Positions 18,653-27,310 of a DNA stretch of 64,000 nucleotides are shown piece by piece. The stretch's first letter is position 1; every line of letters starts with the position of its first letter. Source of the DNA: CAIQQQ01 sp040399685 (lineage in GTDB: Bacteria > Pseudomonadota > Alphaproteobacteria > Acetobacterales > Acetobacteraceae); contig JBBART010000017.1 of the NCBI GenBank assembly GCA_040399685.1, positions 1-64,000 of the forward strand. Direction: 5' to 3'. The notes beneath the pieces were generated by a model that was not told where the DNA came from, did not search any database, and saw only the letters and a program-made list of their open reading frames with translations. The translations under genes were made by a program, and so were the position numbers.

Positions 18653-18700
18653 ACCGCAAGCTCCAAAATCGAAAGCGAATAGGCTGCAACAAAACGCAGA

Positions 18701-18732
18701 AACGCCGCGCCCTTTTGCAAGAGCGCGGCGTT
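18701..18732 (-). terminator. Terminator after the cytochrome bc1 operon
   Basis: Perfect 10-bp stem AACGCCGCGC (18701-18710) / GCGCGGCGTT (18723-18732), followed on the minus strand by a T-rich stretch. It sits 16 nt past the petC stop and upstream of mtnP, separating the two minus-strand units. Confidence 0.75.
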
Positions 18733-18748
18733 TTCAGCAAGACGCAGA

Positions 18749-19510
18749 TTAATGCTTAACGTCAGACCAGATCTGACGTTTCACGGCATAGGTCAGGCAG
18801 GTCATCAGCGCCAGGAACAGCACCACGCGCACGCCAAGGCGCTTGCGGGCTTCCATTTCCGGATTGGCGACGAAGGCCAGGAACGTGGTCACGTCCCGTG
18901 CCATCTGGTCCACGGTCGCCTTGGTGCCGTCGGTATACTCAACACGGCCATCGGTCAGTGGCGCGGCCATCGCGATCTGGTGACCGGTGAACCATTTGTT
19001 GTAGTTCATCCCGTCGCTCATCTTCACGTCGGCCGGAGCGGCTTCATAGCCGTTCATCAACGCATAGATATAGTCCGCACCACCTTCGCGGGCCTTGATG
19101 ATCACCGACTGGTCCGGCGGAAGGGCGCCGTTCTGGGCGGCACGGGCAGCCTTGTCGTTGGGATAGGGCGACTTGAAGTGATCCGAAGGCTCGCCCTTGC
19201 GCTCGGTGGGCTGGCCGTCATCGCCGATCGTCGGCACATCCACCGACGCGGCGACCGCCTTGATCTGCTCTGCCGAGAGGCCAATCCCCGCCAGGTTGCG
19301 GTAATAGACCAGCTTCATGGAGTGGCAGGAGGAGCAAACCTCCTTGTAGACCTGGAAGCCGCGCTGGGCGGCTGCCTTGTCATACGTGCCGAACGGGCCC
19401 GCGAAGCTCCATTCCTGCTTTGGGAACTCCATGGCGTGCTGTGCCAGGGCCGGGGTGGCGAGGCTCGCCCCGAGCAAGGCGCCGAGAACGGCGATCCGGG
19501 CGAACTTCAT
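18749..19510 (-). CDS. petC: Cytochrome c1 of the bc1 complex
   Basis: A 253-residue precursor with a cleavable signal peptide (ALAQ end), the haem c site CSSCH near residue 41, and a C-terminal membrane anchor (VVLFLALMTCLTYAV). It carries electrons from the Rieske centre to cytochrome c on the periplasmic side. The ATG at 19510 overlaps the petB stop by one base; a GTG codon immediately before could also serve. Third gene of the petABC (fbc) operon. Confidence 0.95.
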   Translation of the reverse strand: MKFARIAVLGALLGASLATPALAQHAMEFPKQEWSFAGPFGTYDKAAAQRGFQVYKEVCSSCHSMKLVYYRNLAGIGLSAEQIKAVAASVDVPTIGDDGQPTERKGEPSDHFKSPYPNDKAARAAQNGALPPDQSVIIKAREGGADYIYALMNGYEAAPADVKMSDGMNYNKWFTGHQIAMAAPLTDGRVEYTDGTKATVDQMARDVTTFLAFVANPEMEARKRLGVRVVLFLALMTCLTYAVKRQIWSDVKH

Positions 19511-20784
19511 CACATTTTCTCCATCGGCTTGGCAGTGGCGCCACCGGGCAGCGGACCACCCCCCAGCGTCGGCAACACAGGGTTGCTGATGCTCTCAGGC
19601 AGCGGCAGTGGGCGTTCGAGCTTGCCCAGGATCGGCAGGATCACCAGGAAGTGCAGGAAGTAATAGGCGGTGCAGACGCGACCAACCACGACCCAGATGC
19701 CTTCTGGCGGCTTGCCGCCGGCCATGCCGAGCACGATGCAGACCACCACAAACACATACATCAGCTGGCGATAGATCGGGCGGAACTTCGCCGAACGCAC
19801 CGGCGACGTATCAAGCCATGGCAGCACGAACAGAATGGCGATCGAGCCGAACATCAGGATGACGCCGCCGAGCTTGGACGGAACCGAGCGCAGGATGGCG
19901 TAGAACGGCAGGAAGTACCATTCCGGCACAATGTGCGCGGGCGTCACCAGCGGGTTGGCCGGAGTGTAGTTGTCGGCGTGGCCCAGATAATCGGGTGCGA
20001 AGAACACCAGCACCGCGAACACCAGCAGATAGACGCACATGCCCACCGAGTCTTTGATGGTGTAGTACGGATGGAACGGCAGCGTGTCCTTCTCCGACTT
20101 CACGTCGATACCCAGCGGGTTGTTCGAGCCCGTGATGTGCAGGGCTGCCACGTGCAGGAACACGACGCCGGTGATCACGAACGGCATCAGGTAATGCAGG
20201 CTGAAGAAGCGGTTCAGCGTGGGGTTGTCCACCGAGAAGCCGCCCCAGAGGAGGGTGACGATGCTCTCGCCCACCACGGGTATGGCCGAGAACAGGTTGG
20301 TGATGACGGTCGCACCCCAATAGGACATCTGCCCCCATGGCAGCACGTAGCCCATGAAGGCCGTCGCCATCATCAGCAGCAGGATGACGACGCCGATCAT
20401 CCACAGCAGCTCACGCGGCTTTTTGTAGGAGCCGTAATACATCCCGCGAAACATGTGGATGTAGACGATGATGAAAAACATCGACGCGCCGTTGGCGTGC
20501 ACGTTGCGCAGCAGCCAGCCGAAGTTCACGTCGCGCACGATACGCTCGACGCTGTCGAACGCGAGGCCCGTGTTGGCCGTGTAGTTCATCGCCAGGAAGA
20601 TGCCCGTGGCGATCATCACCACCAGGTTGATCATCGCCAGCGCACCGAAATTCCAGAAATAGTTGAAATTCTTCGGCGTCGGGAAAACCCCGTATTCTTT
20701 CTGCATCATCGTGAAGATGGGCAGACGCGTATCAACCCAGTTGATCACTGGGTTCTGAAACTCACTCTTGTGCAGGCCGGCCAT
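19510..20784 (-). CDS. petB: Cytochrome b of the bc1 complex
   Basis: A 424-residue membrane protein with eight expected spans and both haem b sites. Visible features include WNFGALAM, the CD-loop region GYVLPWGQMSYWGATVITN, and the quinol-oxidation motif PEWYFLPFYAILRS. It oxidises ubiquinol and recycles electrons across the inner membrane. GGAG lies upstream of ATG 20784. It follows petA after 55 nt that contain a hairpin. Confidence 0.97.
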   Translation of the reverse strand: MAGLHKSEFQNPVINWVDTRLPIFTMMQKEYGVFPTPKNFNYFWNFGALAMINLVVMIATGIFLAMNYTANTGLAFDSVERIVRDVNFGWLLRNVHANGASMFFIIVYIHMFRGMYYGSYKKPRELLWMIGVVILLLMMATAFMGYVLPWGQMSYWGATVITNLFSAIPVVGESIVTLLWGGFSVDNPTLNRFFSLHYLMPFVITGVVFLHVAALHITGSNNPLGIDVKSEKDTLPFHPYYTIKDSVGMCVYLLVFAVLVFFAPDYLGHADNYTPANPLVTPAHIVPEWYFLPFYAILRSVPSKLGGVILMFGSIAILFVLPWLDTSPVRSAKFRPIYRQLMYVFVVVCIVLGMAGGKPPEGIWVVVGRVCTAYYFLHFLVILPILGKLERPLPLPESISNPVLPTLGGGPLPGGATAKPMEKM

Positions 20785-20799
20785 GGCTTTGCTCCGATT

Positions 20800-20817
20800 G
20801 CCCCCACTCTTGGGGGC
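20800..20817 (-). promoter_or_regulatory. Intercistronic hairpin between petA and petB
   Basis: GCCCCC (20800-20805) pairs with GGGGGC (20812-20817) around ACTCTT, just upstream of the petB ribosome-binding site. It may be an mRNA-processing or stability hairpin that tunes subunit ratios. No T-run follows, so termination is unlikely. Confidence 0.45.
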
Positions 20818-20839
20818 CTACTTATAAAACGGCGGCGTG

Positions 20840-21400
20840 TCAGCCGATCTTGATGCGGGTGTCGGACAGGAACGCATAAGGCGGCACTGCCAGGTTGGTC
20901 GGTGCAGGCCCGTGGCGCACGCGGCCCGAGACGTCATATTGGCTGCCGTGGCAGGGGCAGAACCAGCCGCCGAAATCCCCACGCGCTTCAGTGGTCTTGT
21001 TGCCCAATGGCACACAGCCGAGATGGGTGCAGATGCCGACGACGACAAGCCACTGGTCATGCCCGGCCTTGACGCGGTCGAGGTCGCTCTGCGGATCGTT
21101 GAGATCGGACAGCTTCACGCCCTCGGCGGTTTTGACTTCTTCGGCCGAGCGATGGCGCACGAACACCGGCTTGCCGCGCCAAACCACGGTCACGGCCTGG
21201 CCCACGGGCACGGGTGCGAGGTCGAATTCAACCGAGGACAGCGCCAGCACGTCGCCCGATGGGTTCATGCTGTCGATCAACGGCCATGCCAGAGCGCCCA
21301 CCCCGATGGCTGCGGACGACGCAGCGACGAGTTTGAGGAAGTCGCGTTTGGAGTGATCCGGTGCGTGCCCGTCTTGCGGGCCGTGGGCGGTTGCAGACAT
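20840..21400 (-). CDS. petA: Rieske iron-sulfur subunit of the bc1 complex
   Basis: A 186-residue protein with a Tat-type N-terminal anchor (SKRDFLKLVA then a hydrophobic stretch about 24-43) and the [2Fe-2S] ligand boxes CTHLGC (124-129) and CPCHGS (148-153). It takes electrons from ubiquinol and passes them to cytochrome c1. First gene of petABC; it diverges from hemF across about 240 bp that must hold both promoters. Confidence 0.97.
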   Translation of the reverse strand: MSATAHGPQDGHAPDHSKRDFLKLVAASSAAIGVGALAWPLIDSMNPSGDVLALSSVEFDLAPVPVGQAVTVVWRGKPVFVRHRSAEEVKTAEGVKLSDLNDPQSDLDRVKAGHDQWLVVVGICTHLGCVPLGNKTTEARGDFGGWFCPCHGSQYDVSGRVRHGPAPTNLAVPPYAFLSDTRIKIG

Positions 21401-21640
21401 CGGTCAGCGTCCTTCTCTCTCATTGCCCGCCGAAGCGGTTTCTGTCTCATGCGATCAGATAACGACACATGGCGGCCCGCAACCGCATCCCCACCCAATT
21501 TCAGGTGAGGTGCAACGGCGCATGGGCCTATCATGGACAATCATCAACTTCGGAGGCTCTTCTATAACCAGCCTTTCGCCCCTGCAACACGTGGGGGCGC
21601 TTAAGTTCCATCGCCTGCCATCAGCTAAGGTCAATTCTCG

Positions 21641-22549
21641 ATGCCGCAATCCTCCCCTCCCCCAGAAATCGGCTCTTCCCCGGCGCCGGCCCATGCCGCC
21701 ATGCAGGGCCAGGCGAAGGCCTGGTTCGAGGCGTTGCGTGACCGGATCTGTGCCGTGTTCGAGGCGATCGAGGACGAGGCCGCCGGAATCGCCCTCTATA
21801 ACAGCAAACCAGCCGGTCGCTTCGTGCGCACCCCGTGGGAGCGCGCCGAGGGCGGCGGTGGCGTGATCAGCCTGATGCGGGGACGCGTGTTCGAGAAGGT
21901 CGGCGTCAACGTATCTGCCGTGCAGGGCGAATTCAGCCAGGATTTTCGCGCCCAGATTCCGGGCGCCTCGGAAGACCCGCGCTTTTTCGCCACCGGCATC
22001 TCGCTGGTCGCGCACATGGCGAATCCACGCGTGCCGGCGGCGCATTTCAACACCCGCATGCTGGTGACCACGAAAGGCTGGTTCGGCGGCGGTGGCGACC
22101 TGACACCTATGCGACTCGAAGCACCTGAGGCGGTTGAAGACGCAGCCTCGTTCCACGCGGCCTTCCGCGAGGCGTGTGACCGGCATGATCCGGCCTATTA
22201 CGCGCGCTTCAAGGAATGGTGCGATCGCTATTTTTTCCTGCCGCATCGCAACGAACCGCGTGGCGCCGGCGGTATTTTCTACGATCACGTCGACACCGGC
22301 GATGCCGCAGCCGACTTCGCCTTCACCCAGGATGTCGGGCGTGCCTTCCTGTCGGCCTACCCGGCCATCATTCGCCGCCGCATGGCGGAAGCATGGACGC
22401 CCGAGGAACGCGCCCATCAACTGGTGCGGCGCGGCCGCTATGTGGAGTTCAACCTCATCCACGACCGCGGCACGCTGTTCGGACTGAAGACCGGCGGCAA
22501 CGTAGAAGCCATCCTGATGAGCCTGCCGCCGGAAGTGCATTGGCCGTAA
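21641..22549 (+). CDS. hemF: Oxygen-dependent coproporphyrinogen III oxidase
   Basis: A 302-residue cytosolic enzyme converting coproporphyrinogen III to protoporphyrinogen IX in haem synthesis, using O2. Family features: GRVFEKVGVN, MVTTKGWFGGGGDLTP-like segment (residues about 144-160), KEWCDRYFFLPHRNEPRG and VEFNLIHDRGTLFGL. It is divergent from the bc1 operon, a logical neighbour because cytochromes need haem. About the usual length. Confidence 0.96.
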   Translation: MPQSSPPPEIGSSPAPAHAAMQGQAKAWFEALRDRICAVFEAIEDEAAGIALYNSKPAGRFVRTPWERAEGGGGVISLMRGRVFEKVGVNVSAVQGEFSQDFRAQIPGASEDPRFFATGISLVAHMANPRVPAAHFNTRMLVTTKGWFGGGGDLTPMRLEAPEAVEDAASFHAAFREACDRHDPAYYARFKEWCDRYFFLPHRNEPRGAGGIFYDHVDTGDAAADFAFTQDVGRAFLSAYPAIIRRRMAEAWTPEERAHQLVRRGRYVEFNLIHDRGTLFGLKTGGNVEAILMSLPPEVHWP

Positions 22550-22739
22550 ACCCGGGCAGCCGGAAAGGCCGTGAAATTGCTGCGATTGCGAAGGTTGCGT
22601 TGCGCAAACACTGCTCGTAACTTTCCGCGAGGCGGTCGGTGCACCCGGCCGGTCTGAGGTTTGCAGCGCGGTTGCCGATATCAGGCGATGGCGCTGGTAT
22701 TAGAGCGGAAAACGACGGCGCAGCCGGCGGAACAGAAAC

Positions 22740-22754
22740 GGCGGCGCAGCCGCC
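22740..22754 (+). promoter_or_regulatory. Hairpin just upstream of the gltA ribosome-binding site
   Basis: GGCGGC pairs with GCCGCC around GCA, ending about 7 nt before the AAAGGG motif of gltA. A related CGGCGCAGCCG segment lies about 30 nt upstream. It could affect translation initiation. The rest of the 222-bp gap shows nothing I can name. Confidence 0.3.
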
Positions 22755-22771
22755 AGGCAAAGGGATCACCC

Positions 22772-24100
22772 ATGAGCGGCCAGGCAACGCCCACTTCGGC
22801 GACCGGAAGCGGCACCGTCACCATCACGCTCGACGGGACCGGAAAATCCACCACGATCAAGCTGACCGACGGCACAATTGGGCCATCCGTTGTTGATATT
22901 CGCAAGCTGTACGCGGATCTCGGCATCTTCACCTACGATCCAGGCTATGGCGGCACCGCCGCGTGCGACAGCAAAATCACTTATATCGATGGCGACGAAG
23001 GCATCCTGCTGCATCGTGGCTACCCAATCGAGCAGCTGGCCGAGCAGTCCACCTTCCTCGAAGTGGCCCATCTTCTGTTGAACGGCGAACTGCCGAACGC
23101 TGAAGAAAAGACCGAATTCGAAGCCGGCGTCATGCGCCACACGATGGTGCACGAGCAGATCCGCAGCATCTACCAGGGCTTCCGTCGCGACGCGCACCCG
23201 ATGGCCGTCATGTGCGGTGTGGTTGGCGCGCTCAGCGCGTTCTATCACGACAGCCTGGACATCAATAATCCGGACCACCGCCGCATCAGCGCCTTCCGCC
23301 TGATCGCCAAGGTGCCGACCATCGCTGCCTGGGCCTACAAATACACGATCGGCCAGCCGTTCATGTATCCGCGCAACGACCTCGGCTATGCCGAGAACTT
23401 CCTCTACATGATGAACGCGGTACCGGCCGAGCCGTACCACGTGAACCCTGTCCTGGCGCGCGCCCTGGACAAGATCATGATCCTGCACGCCGACCATGAG
23501 CAGAACGCGTCCACCTCCACCGTGCGCCTGTCCGGCTCCACCGGCGCCAACCCGTTCGCCTGCATCGCCGCCGGCATCGCAAGCCTCTGGGGCCCTGCCC
23601 ATGGCGGCGCCAACGAAGCCGTGTTGAAGATGCTGGCCGAGATCGGCCATGTCGACAACGTGCCGGCCTTCCTCGCCGAGGTGAAGGACAAGAACAGCCA
23701 CTCCCGCCTGATGGGCTTTGGCCACCGCGTCTACAAGAACTTCGATCCGCGCGCGAAGATCATGCAGGCCACGTGTCACGAAGTGCTGGCCGAGCTTGGG
23801 ATCAAGAACGATCCGTTGCTCGACCTGGCCGTGGAACTGGAGCGGATTGCGCTGCACGACGAGTATTTCATCGCCCGCAAGCTCTATCCGAACGTGGACT
23901 TCTATTCGGGCATCATCCTCAAGGCGATGGGCATTCCGACCAGCATGTTCACCGTGCTGTTCGCCGTCGCGCGCACCGTTGGCTGGATCAGCCAGTGGAA
24001 AGAGATGATCGAAGACCCTTCGCAGCGCATCGGCCGTCCGCGACAGGTCTATACCGGCGCTGCCCAGCGCGACTACAAGCCGCTCGACGAGCGCGGCTGA
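22772..24100 (+). CDS. gltA: Citrate synthase
   Basis: A 442-residue type II citrate synthase, condensing oxaloacetate and acetyl-CoA as the entry to the TCA cycle. It has the Gram-negative N-terminal extension with TYDPGYGGTAACDSKITYID, the active-site segments GPAHGGANEAVLKML and MGFGHRVYKNFDPRAKIM, and a C-terminal SQWKEMIEDP. ATG 22772 gives the family N terminus; the ORF extends further upstream without support. A strong terminator follows. Confidence 0.97.
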   Translation: MSGQATPTSATGSGTVTITLDGTGKSTTIKLTDGTIGPSVVDIRKLYADLGIFTYDPGYGGTAACDSKITYIDGDEGILLHRGYPIEQLAEQSTFLEVAHLLLNGELPNAEEKTEFEAGVMRHTMVHEQIRSIYQGFRRDAHPMAVMCGVVGALSAFYHDSLDINNPDHRRISAFRLIAKVPTIAAWAYKYTIGQPFMYPRNDLGYAENFLYMMNAVPAEPYHVNPVLARALDKIMILHADHEQNASTSTVRLSGSTGANPFACIAAGIASLWGPAHGGANEAVLKMLAEIGHVDNVPAFLAEVKDKNSHSRLMGFGHRVYKNFDPRAKIMQATCHEVLAELGIKNDPLLDLAVELERIALHDEYFIARKLYPNVDFYSGIILKAMGIPTSMFTVLFAVARTVGWISQWKEMIEDPSQRIGRPRQVYTGAAQRDYKPLDERG

Positions 24101-24144
24101 GCGGCTTCGCGGCCCTCTCTCAGCCGCGAGATTGGCGCATGATC

Positions 24145-24178
24145 AACCCGGCCGGGTTTTCCTGGCCGGGTTTTTTTT
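24145..24178 (+). terminator. Rho-independent terminator after gltA
   Basis: AACCCGGCC (24145-24153) pairs with GGCCGGGTT around GGGTTTTCCT, and the stem runs into eight T residues. This is the clearest intrinsic terminator in the window. Confidence 0.92.
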
Positions 24179-24429
24179 GTGCTGAAGGCCTCGCTCACGG
24201 TTGTGTGAACGGTCTGATTTTAACGCCTCGTCGCGCCAAATGCCGCGGGTTTGACCCGTGCGTGACGATTTCGATTCCCTATCGCAGGGTCTCGCCACAA
24301 GCATCTGATTTCATGGAGATATTTTAGGGGAAATCGATTTCCACCACGCCAGACGGTTAACAGCTTGTTTACGGACAGATAACGCCCAATACAGTATTAA
24401 CTTTCTTCATATTATCGTTTTTGATTGTA

Positions 24430-24457
24430 TTGACAGAAACAATTTTAAAAATATTTG
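24430..24457 (+). promoter_or_regulatory. Sigma70-type promoter for the 214-residue protein
   Basis: A perfect TTGACA at 24430-24435 is followed after 16 bp by TATTTG at 24452-24457 (a weaker -10). The inverted repeat at 24458-24497 begins directly behind it, where a repressor would block transcription. Confidence 0.55.
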
Positions 24458-24497
24458 ATGTTAGGGGTATTTTATCAATGTTTAATACGCCTAACAT
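24458..24497 (+). promoter_or_regulatory. Operator-like inverted repeat
   Basis: Arms of 14 bp, ATGTTAGGGGTATT (24458-24471) and AATACGCCTAACAT (24484-24497), pair with one mismatch around a 12-nt loop. It overlaps the expected transcription start of the downstream gene. A dimeric repressor site or a 5' mRNA hairpin are both possible. Confidence 0.55.
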
Positions 24498-24547
24498 ATG
24501 AATGTAGGTGGTCATCGGGGTCATCATAATGAGAAGGAGACGCAGCG

Positions 24548-25192
24548 ATGGTTGGTTATCCATCTCTGGACAAGTTGGTGCGGGCCCGGTTGCGGCAGTG
24601 GCCCCAGCGCCCACCCGGCATGGCGCCAACCGCCGAAGACACGCCTGGAAGTCCTGATTCCTGGCTTCGAGGTCGCCCATGCGAAACGGACGGTACCAAT
24701 TTCCCGTTCCTCAAGCTGCCGGGAAGCAATCGCTTCCGCACCTTGCCAGACGGGCTTTGGCTGAATTTCGGCGGCACCGTCCACGAACCGTTCGTGGACA
24801 TCTTCGCCATAGAGGCCTGCGGTTCGCTGGCCAACCTGCTGGACAAGCGCTCCCGCTTCGCCCCCAGCACCCACTCGCTGCTCGCCGTCTGCCCATTGCC
24901 CTGGCTGATGCACTGCGTGATGCCGAACGACCCGACGCCGCGCTGGAAAATCACAGGCGTTCTGAAGCAGGAACCGCTGATGCCGCTGATCTTGCCGGTG
25001 CGCGACATCAAGGTAATGTATGCGCTCAAAAACCGGCATTATCAGGGCTTTACCGAAAGCCAGATTCCCCACCCGCACGAATATTTCGTGCCGATGGACG
25101 CGCTGACCGCCGAGCGGGGCCATGAAAGCCCCGCCATCCGCGCCTTGGTGGCGCGCAGCGCGGTTCGGGCCAATTTCCTGGCCCCCGCCTGA
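24548..25192 (+). CDS. Unrecognised 214-residue protein
   Basis: I do not recognise this protein. It is soluble-looking, with no signal peptide or membrane span. The N-terminal 45 residues are Pro/Arg-rich; a compact region from about 52 to 175 follows, rich in Phe, Leu and Pro, with LPDGLWLNFGGTVHEPFV and a VMPNDPTPRWK segment. Four cysteines are scattered. The ATG follows AGAAGGAG by 8 nt. It has its own promoter with operator-like repeats and converges on the phosphodiesterase gene 7 nt away. The AT-rich promoter beside a normal-composition ORF is notable. Confidence 0.75.
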   Translation: MVGYPSLDKLVRARLRQWPQRPPGMAPTAEDTPGSPDSWLRGRPCETDGTNFPFLKLPGSNRFRTLPDGLWLNFGGTVHEPFVDIFAIEACGSLANLLDKRSRFAPSTHSLLAVCPLPWLMHCVMPNDPTPRWKITGVLKQEPLMPLILPVRDIKVMYALKNRHYQGFTESQIPHPHEYFVPMDALTAERGHESPAIRALVARSAVRANFLAPA

Positions 25193-25199
25193 TGACGCC

Positions 25200-26024
25200 T
25201 TATGAGCGGCCTGGGCAGACTCCTTGCGCACGGTCAGGCCGATCGGTGCAGATGCCGTCAACGCCCCACGCGACCAGACGGGCTATGTCGGCGATCTCGT
25301 TGACCGTCCATGGCACCACGCGCAACCCAAGCGCGTGGGCCTGCGCGATGGAGGCGCGCTCCAGCGTGCGGTGCAAAGGCGACCACGTGGGTTGGATGGA
25401 ACCGTTACCAGCCGCCTGCGCCACCATGGCAGGCGTCTGATCGCCCTCCGTCAGCCAGGCCAGCGGAATGTCAGGGTGATGCGCCTGCATCCAGGCCAGC
25501 CCGCGCCAGTCAAACGAACGCACCGCAAGCCGGTGTCGCGCCCCGGCCGCATCGGCCACCGCCACCACGATGGCGGCCATCGCTTCGGGCGAGACGGTCA
25601 AGTCAGGTGTGGATGGGTCGGTCTTGAGTTCGGCGTCGATGCGCACGCCGGATCGCTCGGTCGCGACAAACACCTCGGCCAGGGTTGGCACATAGGCGCC
25701 ATCCGCCGATTGCTGTTCGGGATTCGCCAAGGCGGGCTTGCTGCCCGGACGCATCCGGCCGACATCATACGTGGCAAGCTGCGCCATCGTCAGCGAACGG
25801 ACGGATGGGCCAATGCCGTCCAGCCACGTGCCGGTTGCATCGCGCGTTAGATCCGGGTTCAGTCGTGGGTCGTGCACCACAACCGCCACATCGTCGGCGG
25901 TGACGGCGATGTCGAGCTCGATGCTGTCCAGACCGAAACTCAGGGCCGCCACGAAGCCGGACAGCGTGTTTTCGGCAAACAGGCCGCGCGCGCCGCGATG
26001 ACCCTGGAGTTCGAATCGCATCAT
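25200..26024 (-). CDS. Glycerophosphodiester phosphodiesterase
   Basis: A 274-residue GDPD-family TIM barrel that hydrolyses glycerophosphodiesters to glycerol 3-phosphate and an alcohol. The N-terminal catalytic pattern HRGARG-x5-ENT is followed by ELDIAVTADDVAVVVHD, supplying the expected Glu, Asp and His. No signal peptide, so it is probably cytoplasmic, as UgpQ. The start codon overlaps the stop of the FkbM gene (ATGA type); ATG 26021 is an equally good start one codon later. Confidence 0.92.
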   Translation of the reverse strand: MMRFELQGHRGARGLFAENTLSGFVAALSFGLDSIELDIAVTADDVAVVVHDPRLNPDLTRDATGTWLDGIGPSVRSLTMAQLATYDVGRMRPGSKPALANPEQQSADGAYVPTLAEVFVATERSGVRIDAELKTDPSTPDLTVSPEAMAAIVVAVADAAGARHRLAVRSFDWRGLAWMQAHHPDIPLAWLTEGDQTPAMVAQAAGNGSIQPTWSPLHRTLERASIAQAHALGLRVVPWTVNEIADIARLVAWGVDGICTDRPDRAQGVCPGRS

Positions 26025-27151
26025 GACGACAGCCGGGCCAAGGCCAGGTCGTAGAGCGGATTGCGAAACAGGCTCTCCGAATAGCGATTGTGGCTCAGAC
26101 GCGGCGTGACCCAGCCCTGCGGGAGCATGCCGAACCTGGCCACGATCAGCCCGTCGCCGCTAAACGATTCCTGCACATCGTGCTCGACGACGATCGTGGC
26201 ACCTGCCTGCAGCAACACCGCCAGGCAGCGCTGATGCGTCAGCGGATCACCGGTGATGTGATGCGTGTGGGTGGAGACCATCAGCCACCCCAGGCGTCCA
26301 GCCTGCGCAAGCCCGATGCAGCTTTCCAGTACCGCACGCTCTGCACCTTGGGCATCGCAATGCAGCAGGTCGAGACGTTCCAGACCGTGGGCGATCATCA
26401 GCGATTCCACCGTCACGCACGGGAGGTCGATTACGCCGGAGACCTCGGTCGGGAACGGCACGGGACCTGATGGCACGCCGCCGACAAAGGCAGACGTGAA
26501 GTCCGGCACCACGTTGTTCAGGCGGGCATTGGCGCGGCCGATCTCGAGATGGGCCGGATCGGCCTCCACTACAAAGCTACGCCGACCCTTGCTTTGGGAC
26601 AAAAACCAGACGCTGTAAAAGCTCCAGAACCCACCCAGTTCGAACATAACGGCATCAGCTGGCAAATAAGGCATGATCGCAGCGAAAATCGTCTCTTCCT
26701 GCGGTTCGTGATGCCCATGGCAGCGGGTGATCAGATCCTGCATCCAGTCGCCGTAATAACCGCCGGCGATCACCTTCACGCCGTTATGCATGATCTGAAC
26801 GCGCGTGCCGTCCGGCTGGGTGACGACAGCGCCGGCGTTGGTCACCTTCGGCACGACGTCCGCATCCCGACAGCGCATGGCGATGCGCGTGCGCTCCTCC
26901 AGTGTGCGGACGACCGGCACCAAGGTCTCCAGACTGCGCGGGTCATGGTGAGCAACCTGCACCTCGATCCGCAGTATGCCAGCCTCGGATGCCGCTTCAA
27001 AAGTATCCAGCCGCTCCTGCAACGCATCCATTCGCGCAAAGGCTACACGGGACACGGGCAAGCGGCGGAACACGCGCTCGGCTACCGTGCGGAGCAGACG
27101 TGTCATACCGCGATGGCCTTGGCGTTCGAAGTTTTTTGTCACAGGAAGCAT
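26021..27151 (-). CDS. FkbM-family methyltransferase
   Basis: A 376-residue protein. The C-terminal two thirds match the FkbM methyltransferase family: MFELGGFWSFYSVWFLS replaces the usual glycine-rich motif I, then VVEADPAHLEIGRANARLN and LLHCDAQGAERAVLE. Such enzymes O-methylate sugars or other small groups. The N-terminal 100 residues look helical. ATG 27151 begins 14 nt from the hairpin repeat; ATG 27106 (MTRLLRTV) is an equally plausible start. It is coupled to the GDPD gene by a 4-nt overlap. Confidence 0.8.
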   Translation of the reverse strand: MLPVTKNFERQGHRGMTRLLRTVAERVFRRLPVSRVAFARMDALQERLDTFEAASEAGILRIEVQVAHHDPRSLETLVPVVRTLEERTRIAMRCRDADVVPKVTNAGAVVTQPDGTRVQIMHNGVKVIAGGYYGDWMQDLITRCHGHHEPQEETIFAAIMPYLPADAVMFELGGFWSFYSVWFLSQSKGRRSFVVEADPAHLEIGRANARLNNVVPDFTSAFVGGVPSGPVPFPTEVSGVIDLPCVTVESLMIAHGLERLDLLHCDAQGAERAVLESCIGLAQAGRLGWLMVSTHTHHITGDPLTHQRCLAVLLQAGATIVVEHDVQESFSGDGLIVARFGMLPQGWVTPRLSHNRYSESLFRNPLYDLALARLSS

Positions 27152-27164
27152 TTTTCAGGAAGAC

Positions 27165-27284
27165 CTTCTTTTTCTGAAGAAAAAGAAGCAAAAAGACTTT
27201 CATTCATTAGAAATGATGCCGGAAACATGCCGAGATACAAATCCAATGAATGAAATTTTTTGGTTCTTTTTTCTAAAAAAGAAC
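27165..27284. repeat. Compound hairpin repeat, copy B
   Basis: A 120-bp copy of the element at 4355-4476. The left hairpin (27165-27188) is identical to copy A. The right one (27263-27284) pairs GTTCTTTTTT with AAAAAAGAAC. Between them TTTCATTCATT (27198-27208) and AATGAATGAAA (27245-27255) form a perfect 11-bp long-range stem. The inner 35 or so bases are not conserved. It separates the pcm-like gene end from the FkbM gene start and may terminate the former. Confidence 0.8.
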
Positions 27285-27310
27285 AATGCCTTCTGCTTCT
27301 TATTGCATCT

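Larger units (their letters stand above)
24300..24547 (+). other. AT-rich control region before an unrecognised gene
   Basis: In an otherwise G+C-rich window, 24361-24500 is only about 29% G+C by hand count. It contains a perfect 14-bp palindrome, GGAAATCGATTTCC (24329-24342), a consensus -35 hexamer and a long inverted repeat. No gene is seen. The composition suggests a strongly regulated or horizontally acquired promoter. Confidence 0.7.
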
